From Viridibacillus sp050279675 (GTDB lineage Bacteria > Bacillota > Bacilli > Bacillales_A > Planococcaceae), in assembly GCF_050279675.1 (NCBI RefSeq), contig NZ_JBNNUK010000010.1:62001-126000 (forward strand): 64,000 nucleotides of DNA, written 5' to 3'. How positions within the stretch are numbered: position 1 is the first letter of the stretch; each line of letters begins with the position of its first letter. The notes under the pieces were generated by a model. That model worked only from the letters and a program-made list of their open reading frames with translations, ran no database searches and was not told the DNA's origin. Below are positions 58,957-64,000 of this stretch, one piece after another. The translations under genes and the position numbers were made by a program.

Positions 58957-60483
58957 TTGGAGAAAAAACGTAAACTAAAACCGCGAGAAAATGTCGTATC
59001 TTTTATTCCGAATGGGGATTTTTATTATAATAAAGCATTACAAGCGTTAGATCGAGAGCAGTTTGATAAGGCGCATAAATACTTACAAAGAGCAGTAGAA
59101 CTTAGCCCTGAAGATTCACTTATACTTATGCAATATGGTGTTATTAAAATGGAGCTTGAACAGCATGATCATGCTTTAGAGCTGTTAAGAAAAGCGCATT
59201 CAATTGACCCTGATGAACCAGAAATAGTATTGTTTTTAGCTGAAGTCTCTGCTCATCTTGGCATGTCAGATGAAGCAGGAAAATACGCAAAGCTTTATCT
59301 AGAGTTAGATCAACAAGGTGTTTATGCGGAAGAAGCGCTTGAAATTATTGATTTTTCTGAGCAAATGAAAGAGCAACCAACATCCGATGAACCGCAAGAT
59401 TCAGAAGCTGTGTATTTACAAGAAAAAGCTCGCCGTATGATGGAAGAAGGAAATTTTAAAGAAGCCATTGAGCAATTTGAAGAAATTATTCAAGATAATC
59501 CAGATTTTTGGGCAGCCTATAATAATCTATCTCTTGCTTATTTTTATCTAGGAGAAGCTGAACAAGCAAGAGCGTTGTTGCATCAAGTGTTAAAAGGGAA
59601 TTTTGGTAATTTACATGCCCTTTGTAATTTAACGGTCATGGCTTACTATGAAAAAAACAAAGAAGAGTTGGACGAGCTACTTGAGTTATTAGTGAAAATC
59701 CAACCATATTCATTTGACCATCGTTATAAATTAGGAGCTACATTAGCTCTCGTTGGCCGTTATGAAGAAGCTTATAAATGGTTACGTAGTTTGCAAAAAC
59801 GTGGGTTTGAAGGCGATCCTGGATTTTACTTTTGGCTATCCCATGCAGCTTATTTCTCAGGTAGAAAAGTTGTTGGGAAAAGTGCTTGGAAAAAATTACT
59901 GGAAATCGATCCCGATAAGGAAGGCTTTGAGCCATGGGCACACGAGAGTCGTGTGACAAATCCAAATGCTATCGAGCAAAATCGCGAATTTATCGTTGAA
60001 AAGCTTGAAAGTAAATACCGTAGTGATCGATTATTTGGTTTGTACTTATTAGGTAAAACAATTCACAAACAGGAAATTATTGCACATCCAAGTTGGATAG
60101 ATGTCGATGAATATTCTTCGATGGAAAAGCTATTTTTAGCATATGCACTTGAGCATGAATTTGATGCGCAGGATAAAAGTATTTTACCGTTTTTAAGGGC
60201 AATGGAAGCTTCAGATATTTTATACATGCAATCGATGCCTATTTCAATGCCTACCACATTTCTATTTCAAATGTGGTTCGTATTGTGTGAAAGAGCATTA
60301 GATGAAAATTATCAATTCAAGAATCCAAAGGCTCTTGTAGCAGCAGCAGATTATATGTATAAATCCTCACGTATGAAAAGTATTACTAAAAAATCAATTG
60401 CTGAAGCATATGGGGTTACAACAACTACTTTAACGAAATATGTGAACGATTTAATACATTTTTTACCCGGATTCGACGCTTAA
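58957..60483 (+). CDS. yvcD: YvcD-like tetratricopeptide repeat protein
   Basis: The 508-residue protein consists mainly of TPR-type helix pairs, for example YYNKALQALDREQFDKAHKYLQRAVELSPEDSL and EEGNFKEAIEQFEEIIQDNPDFWAAYNNLSLAYFYLGEAEQA. A helical C-terminal domain ends with SIAEAYGVTTTTLTKYVNDLIHFLPG, which reads like a helix-turn-helix. It probably binds partner proteins; the function is unknown. The start is TTG 58957, with CGGAGG seven bases upstream. Its place between his and trxB matches B. subtilis. Confidence 0.88.
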   Translation: MEKKRKLKPRENVVSFIPNGDFYYNKALQALDREQFDKAHKYLQRAVELSPEDSLILMQYGVIKMELEQHDHALELLRKAHSIDPDEPEIVLFLAEVSAHLGMSDEAGKYAKLYLELDQQGVYAEEALEIIDFSEQMKEQPTSDEPQDSEAVYLQEKARRMMEEGNFKEAIEQFEEIIQDNPDFWAAYNNLSLAYFYLGEAEQARALLHQVLKGNFGNLHALCNLTVMAYYEKNKEELDELLELLVKIQPYSFDHRYKLGATLALVGRYEEAYKWLRSLQKRGFEGDPGFYFWLSHAAYFSGRKVVGKSAWKKLLEIDPDKEGFEPWAHESRVTNPNAIEQNREFIVEKLESKYRSDRLFGLYLLGKTIHKQEIIAHPSWIDVDEYSSMEKLFLAYALEHEFDAQDKSILPFLRAMEASDILYMQSMPISMPTTFLFQMWFVLCERALDENYQFKNPKALVAAADYMYKSSRMKSITKKSIAEAYGVTTTTLTKYVNDLIHFLPGFDA

Positions 60484-60585
60484 ATGTTGAAATGGTAAGC
60501 AGAAATATTGAACGTACACCAGTTATCCTCTACCATGGATATTGAATATAATGAAATGTTTTATACAGATCTAGGAGGAACAGAT

Positions 60586-61530
60586 ATGTCAGAAGAGAAA
60601 ATTTATGATGTAGTTATTATCGGTGCAGGTCCGGCAGGGATGACAGCTGCCGTTTATACTTCACGTGCCAATCTATCAACATTAATGTTAGAACGCGGTA
60701 TTCCAGGTGGACAAATGGCTAATACAGAAGAGGTTGAAAACTATCCAGGTTTCGATTCTATTTTAGGACCTGAATTATCTACTAAAATGTTTGACCACGC
60801 GAAAAAATTTGGTGCTGAATATGCTTATGGCGATGTTACTGAAATTATCGATGGCGAAGAATATAAAACAATTAAAGCAGGTTCAAAAGAATTTAAAACG
60901 CGTGCAATCATCATTACTACAGGTGCAGAATACAAAAAAATGGGCGTACCTGGTGAAAAAGAACTTGGTGGCCGTGGTGTAAGTTATTGTGCAGTATGTG
61001 ATGGGGCATTCTTCAAAAATAAAAACTTAGTTGTTGTTGGCGGAGGAGACTCTGCTGTTGAAGAAGGTATTTACTTAACTCGCTTTGCTGAAAAAGTAAC
61101 AATTGTTCACCGTCGTGATAAATTACGTGCCCAAAAAATCATTCAAGATCGTGCATTTGCTAACGATAAAATTGATTTTATTTGGAACAACACTGTTAAA
61201 CAAGTGAATGAAGAAAATGGCAAAGTAGGAAGTGTAACGCTCGTTTCTACTGAGGATGGTACTGAGCAAGAATTTACTGCTGATGGTGTATTCGTTTATA
61301 TTGGCATGTTACCATTAACAAAACCATTTGAGGGTCTAGGAATCTTAAATGAAGCTGGATATATCCCAACAAATGAAGAGATGGAAACAGCGATTCCTGG
61401 TATCTTCGCTGCTGGTGACGTACGTGAAAAAACATTACGTCAAATCGTAACTGCAACTGGTGATGGTAGTATCGCAGCTCAAGCAGTTCAACATTATGTT
61501 GAAATGTTAAAAGAAAAAATTAGTAATTAA
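60586..61530 (+). CDS. trxB: Thioredoxin reductase
   Basis: The 314-residue flavoenzyme reduces thioredoxin with NADPH. It has the FAD motif DVVIIGAGPAGMTAAVYTSRA, the redox pair in YCAVCDGAFF, the NADPH motif VVVGGGDSAVEEGIYLTRFA, and GIFAAGDVREKTLRQIVTATGDG. ATG 60586 is preceded by CTAGGAGG; 26 further codons of open frame upstream are non-coding in appearance. It probably has its own promoter in the 100-base gap after yvcD. Confidence 0.96.
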   Translation: MSEEKIYDVVIIGAGPAGMTAAVYTSRANLSTLMLERGIPGGQMANTEEVENYPGFDSILGPELSTKMFDHAKKFGAEYAYGDVTEIIDGEEYKTIKAGSKEFKTRAIIITTGAEYKKMGVPGEKELGGRGVSYCAVCDGAFFKNKNLVVVGGGDSAVEEGIYLTRFAEKVTIVHRRDKLRAQKIIQDRAFANDKIDFIWNNTVKQVNEENGKVGSVTLVSTEDGTEQEFTADGVFVYIGMLPLTKPFEGLGILNEAGYIPTNEEMETAIPGIFAAGDVREKTLRQIVTATGDGSIAAQAVQHYVEMLKEKISN

Positions 61531-61634
61531 TTGCTGATTTTAACGTCTTCTTAACATAGCTGTAACTCATTTGCAATATAATAAGGGTATAGTTGTAAGT
61601 GCAATAACCCCCTATTAAGATAGATATATTGGTA

Positions 61635-61678
61635 AGGCTGTTTCGCGGTAATTTGCCGTTAGAAGCAGCCTCTTTTTT
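61635..61678 (+). terminator. Terminator downstream of trxB
   Basis: AGGCTGTTTC (61635-61644) and GAAGCAGCCT (61662-61671) pair with one wobble, with CGG/CCG pairing in the loop, followed by TTTTTT. It lies 105 bases past trxB, with a TATAAT in between at 61577-61582. Confidence 0.88.
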
Positions 61679-61823
61679 ATATGGAGGTTACATAGTTTTT
61701 GATAATGGACTAGATTGGTGAAAACATATGAAATTACTGTCCTTGCGAACATATTTTTGTACGCTAATGGTGTAACAATGTATAATAATGAATATAAGTT
61801 TACAATGATTTGGAGTGTCGTGC

Positions 61824-62306
61824 GTGCAAAGAATAGCAAATTTGATTGTTAGAAAAGATAACAAAGTTCTTTTACTGAAAAAACCACGACGAGGCTGGTA
61901 TGTTGCGCCGGGTGGTAAAATTGAGAGTGGGGAGTCTGTTTTTACAGCTGCTAACCGAGAATTCCGGGAAGAAACGGGGACAATCCCTTTAAACCAGCAC
62001 TTAAAAGGGATATATACAATGGTGATAAAAAATGATCAAGATATTGTAAATGAGTGGATGCTCTTTACATTTGTTGCAGATGGCTTAGAAGGTACTCCGT
62101 ATGAAGATACAATTGAGGGTGTCCTGGAATGGCATCCAATTGAAAGCTTGCACCATTTACCAATGGCTGAAGGAGATCGTACTAATTTATTGTTTGCCGT
62201 AAACGAAAAAGGCATGCAATACGGTACATTTACTTATACAGAAGATTTTGAACTATTAAATGAAGCAATTCAAATTTCAACTGAAGGAGATGGCATCAAT
62301 GCCTAG
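61824..62306 (+). CDS. yvcI: Nudix hydrolase (YvcI-like)
   Basis: The 160-residue protein has a complete Nudix box, GGKIESGESVFTAANREFREETG, within KKPRRGWYVAPGGKIESGES, wording shared with B. subtilis YvcI. It hydrolyses a nucleoside diphosphate derivative; the substrate is not established. GTG 61824 is favoured as start, as GGAG ends eight bases upstream; GTG 61815 is in frame but overlaps that site. It overlaps rapZ by eight bases and begins the yvcI-rapZ-yvcK set. Confidence 0.9.
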   Translation: MQRIANLIVRKDNKVLLLKKPRRGWYVAPGGKIESGESVFTAANREFREETGTIPLNQHLKGIYTMVIKNDQDIVNEWMLFTFVADGLEGTPYEDTIEGVLEWHPIESLHHLPMAEGDRTNLLFAVNEKGMQYGTFTYTEDFELLNEAIQISTEGDGINA

Positions 62307-63183
62307 CACTCAACCGGTTAACGAATTGATCATTATTACGGGGATGTCTGGAGCAGGGAAAACGGTGGTAATCCAAAGTTTTGAAGACTTAGGTTTTTAC
62401 TGCATCGATAATTTACCACCTGCATTACTACCAACTTTCTTAACTCTAATGAAAGAGTCGAAAAAAGAATTTTCTCGTATCGCAGCTGTGATGGATTTAC
62501 GAGGTGGTGATTTCTTTTCATCACTAATTGATGCATTAGAACAAATCGAGAAACAAGATTTAGTTGCAACAAAAATTTTGTTCTTAGATGCAGATAATGA
62601 AACATTAGTGAGACGTTATAAAGAAACACGCCGTTCACACCCACTTGCTCCTGCTGGTGGATTGCCATTAGAAGGGATCCATCATGAAAGAGAATTACTT
62701 GCTGAAGTGAAACAAAAAGCACAATTTATATATAATACATCAAGTATGAAACCTCGAGAGTTACGAGAACGAATTATTGCGCAATTTTCAGGTGTAAATT
62801 CTCGAAGATTTACAGTCAATGTTATGTCATTCGGCTTTAAGCATGGTCTTCCAATTGACGCAGACTTAGTATTTGATGTGCGTTTTTTACCGAATCCTTA
62901 TTATGTGGAGAGTTTACGCCCTAAAACAGGATTAGAGAAGGACGTATCATCATATGTTCTAAAATATGATGAAGCACAGACATTAATAAAAAAACTAACG
63001 GATTTATTTGAATTTATGGTGCCTCTTTATAAAAAAGAGGGTAAAACACAACTCGTTATTGCATTTGGTTGTACGGGGGGCCAGCATCGCTCTGTTACAT
63101 TAGCCGAATATTTTGGTGATTATTTGAATAAAGATGTGCCAACGGTTATTACACATCGCGATATTGCGAAAAGAAAGGGCTAA
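62299..63183 (+). CDS. rapZ: RapZ/YvcJ nucleotide-binding protein
   Basis: The 294-residue P-loop protein has Walker A IIITGMSGAGKTVVIQSFEDLGFYCIDNLPP, the segment RYKETRRSHPLAP, and the C-terminal FGCTGGQHRSVTLAEYFG. Its relative RapZ in enteric bacteria controls a small RNA for glucosamine-6-phosphate synthase. In B. subtilis YvcJ binds and hydrolyses GTP and affects competence. ATG 62299 is set by AAGGAG nine bases upstream. Context with yvcI and yvcK is conserved across Firmicutes. Confidence 0.94.
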   Translation: MPSTQPVNELIIITGMSGAGKTVVIQSFEDLGFYCIDNLPPALLPTFLTLMKESKKEFSRIAAVMDLRGGDFFSSLIDALEQIEKQDLVATKILFLDADNETLVRRYKETRRSHPLAPAGGLPLEGIHHERELLAEVKQKAQFIYNTSSMKPRELRERIIAQFSGVNSRRFTVNVMSFGFKHGLPIDADLVFDVRFLPNPYYVESLRPKTGLEKDVSSYVLKYDEAQTLIKKLTDLFEFMVPLYKKEGKTQLVIAFGCTGGQHRSVTLAEYFGDYLNKDVPTVITHRDIAKRKG

Positions 63184-63187
63184 TTCT

Positions 63188-64000
63188 ATGGGGAAACGAA
63201 ATACTCGTATCGTCATTCTCGGTGGAGGAACTGGATTATCAACTCTTTTACGAGGATTGAAAAAGTTCCCGATTGATATAACTGCCATTGTGACGGTAGC
63301 GGATGATGGGGGAAGCTCGGGTAGATTAAGGGATGACTACGAAATACCGCCACCAGGCGATGTGCGAAATGTCATCGCTGCACTATCTGAAGTCGAACCT
63401 CTGGTAGAAGAAATGTTCCAATATCGATTTTTAGCATCTGAAGATTTAAGGGGTCATTCACTAGGCAACTTGATGTTAACCGCATTAACTGAAATTACTG
63501 GCGATTTTTCGCATGCTATTCGAGAAATGAGTCGTGTCTTAAATGTGCACGGTAAAGTATTACCAGCAGCAAATCAAAGAATTACCCTTTTTGCTGAGCT
63601 AATTGATGGTACAATTGTTAAAGGCGAATCTAAAATTCCAACATTCAATACAGGTATTAAAAGGATTTTTTTATCGCCTGAGGATGTGAAACCGCTACCG
63701 GAATCTGTAAGCGCAATCAAAAAAGCGGATATTATTATTATAGGACCTGGAAGTTTATATACAAGTATTTTACCGAATCTGTTAGTGGATGATATTCAAG
63801 AGGCCATTATTAGTGCTAAAGGAAAGAAAGTGTATATATGTAATCTCATGACGCAAGCAGGAGAAACACAAAACTTTGCAGCATCAGACCATGTCAAAGC
63901 ATTAAACGATCATTTAGGGCAACCTTTTATCGAAACGATATTAATTAATAAAGAAGAGGTACCAGCATCTGTAAGAGCGGCTTATAAAGAAGAGGAAGCA
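63188..64000 (+). CDS. yvcK: YvcK/GlmR gluconeogenesis factor, 3' end beyond the window
   Basis: The first 271 codons are visible and remain open to the edge. The frame starts with RIVILGGGTGLSTLLRGLKKFPIDITAIVTVADDGGSSGRLRDDY, then GDVRNVIAALSEVE, SLGNLMLTALTEITGDF and IIIGPGSLYTSILPNLLV. These mark the CofD-like YvcK family, which binds UDP-GlcNAc and supports cell-wall precursor supply during gluconeogenic growth. An AAAGGG site lies at the end of rapZ, four bases before the shared gap. Only about the last fifth of the protein is missing. Confidence 0.95.
   Translation, partial: MGKRNTRIVILGGGTGLSTLLRGLKKFPIDITAIVTVADDGGSSGRLRDDYEIPPPGDVRNVIAALSEVEPLVEEMFQYRFLASEDLRGHSLGNLMLTALTEITGDFSHAIREMSRVLNVHGKVLPAANQRITLFAELIDGTIVKGESKIPTFNTGIKRIFLSPEDVKPLPESVSAIKKADIIIIGPGSLYTSILPNLLVDDIQEAIISAKGKKVYICNLMTQAGETQNFAASDHVKALNDHLGQPFIETILINKEEVPASVRAAYKEEEA

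Noticed and set aside
1..64000. CRISPR arrays, prophage genes, transposases, rRNA or tRNA genes
   Set aside because: None was seen. The only tandem repeat is the 125-bp pair without spacers, and the repeat loci carry no transposase frame.

Overview
The window is an AT-rich chromosomal segment of a spore-forming Firmicute. Its gene order follows Bacillus subtilis in three blocks, and its proteins read most like Planococcaceae (the Lysinibacillus / Solibacillus / Viridibacillus group). That placement is inferred from protein wording and synteny; no 16S gene or database comparison supports it. There are no rRNA or tRNA genes, no phage, no CRISPR array and no complete insertion sequence.

Layout. 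Positions 1-3720 hold the tail of a HAD hydrolase and a serine-biosynthesis pair (class V aminotransferase and serA) read leftwards behind a serine-type T-box leader. Positions 4200-7600 hold a Nudix hydrolase, an FAD dehydrogenase with a PaaG-like crotonase, and a YhzD-like small protein. Positions 7787-25578 match the B. subtilis yha/hem region: yhaO-yhaN-yhaM, prsA, scoC, yhaH, trpP, hit, ecsAB, an M20 amidohydrolase, hmoB and hemEHY. Three genes of probable or possible sporulation or membrane role (CotD-like, YjcZ-like and a DUF3267-like protein) are interspersed. Positions 26089-29631 carry a tight four-gene unit: a beta-propeller lipoprotein, a response regulator, a histidine kinase and a YtkA/FixH-like lipoprotein. 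It sits between hemY and the yhgD-yhgE homologues. Positions 33080-38989 hold yhfH, lplJ and a BceRS-BceAB-like peptide-antibiotic sensing and resistance module.

Positions 39200-48840 are a mixed metabolic stretch: lcfA with a FadR-type operator, an amino-acid permease, an S9 peptidase, a DedA protein, luxS, a canonical enoyl-CoA hydratase, an EAL-HDOD protein and a cytochrome c lipoprotein. Positions 49136-64000 are the classical hprK-lgt-ppaX-yvoF / hisZGDBHAFI / yvcD-trxB-yvcI-rapZ-yvcK block, with yvcK cut by the window edge.

The least expected signal is a family of GC-rich intergenic repeats. It has two structural types at three main loci (371-600, 25671-25990 and 36091-36270), with possible remnants at 21816 and 49027. 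The copies differ in sequence, but many of the differences are paired changes that keep the same nested stems. That is the mark of an element selected for RNA or single-stranded DNA folding. One locus has two direct 125-bp copies in tandem; another lies inside the Bce-like locus between kinase and transporter genes.
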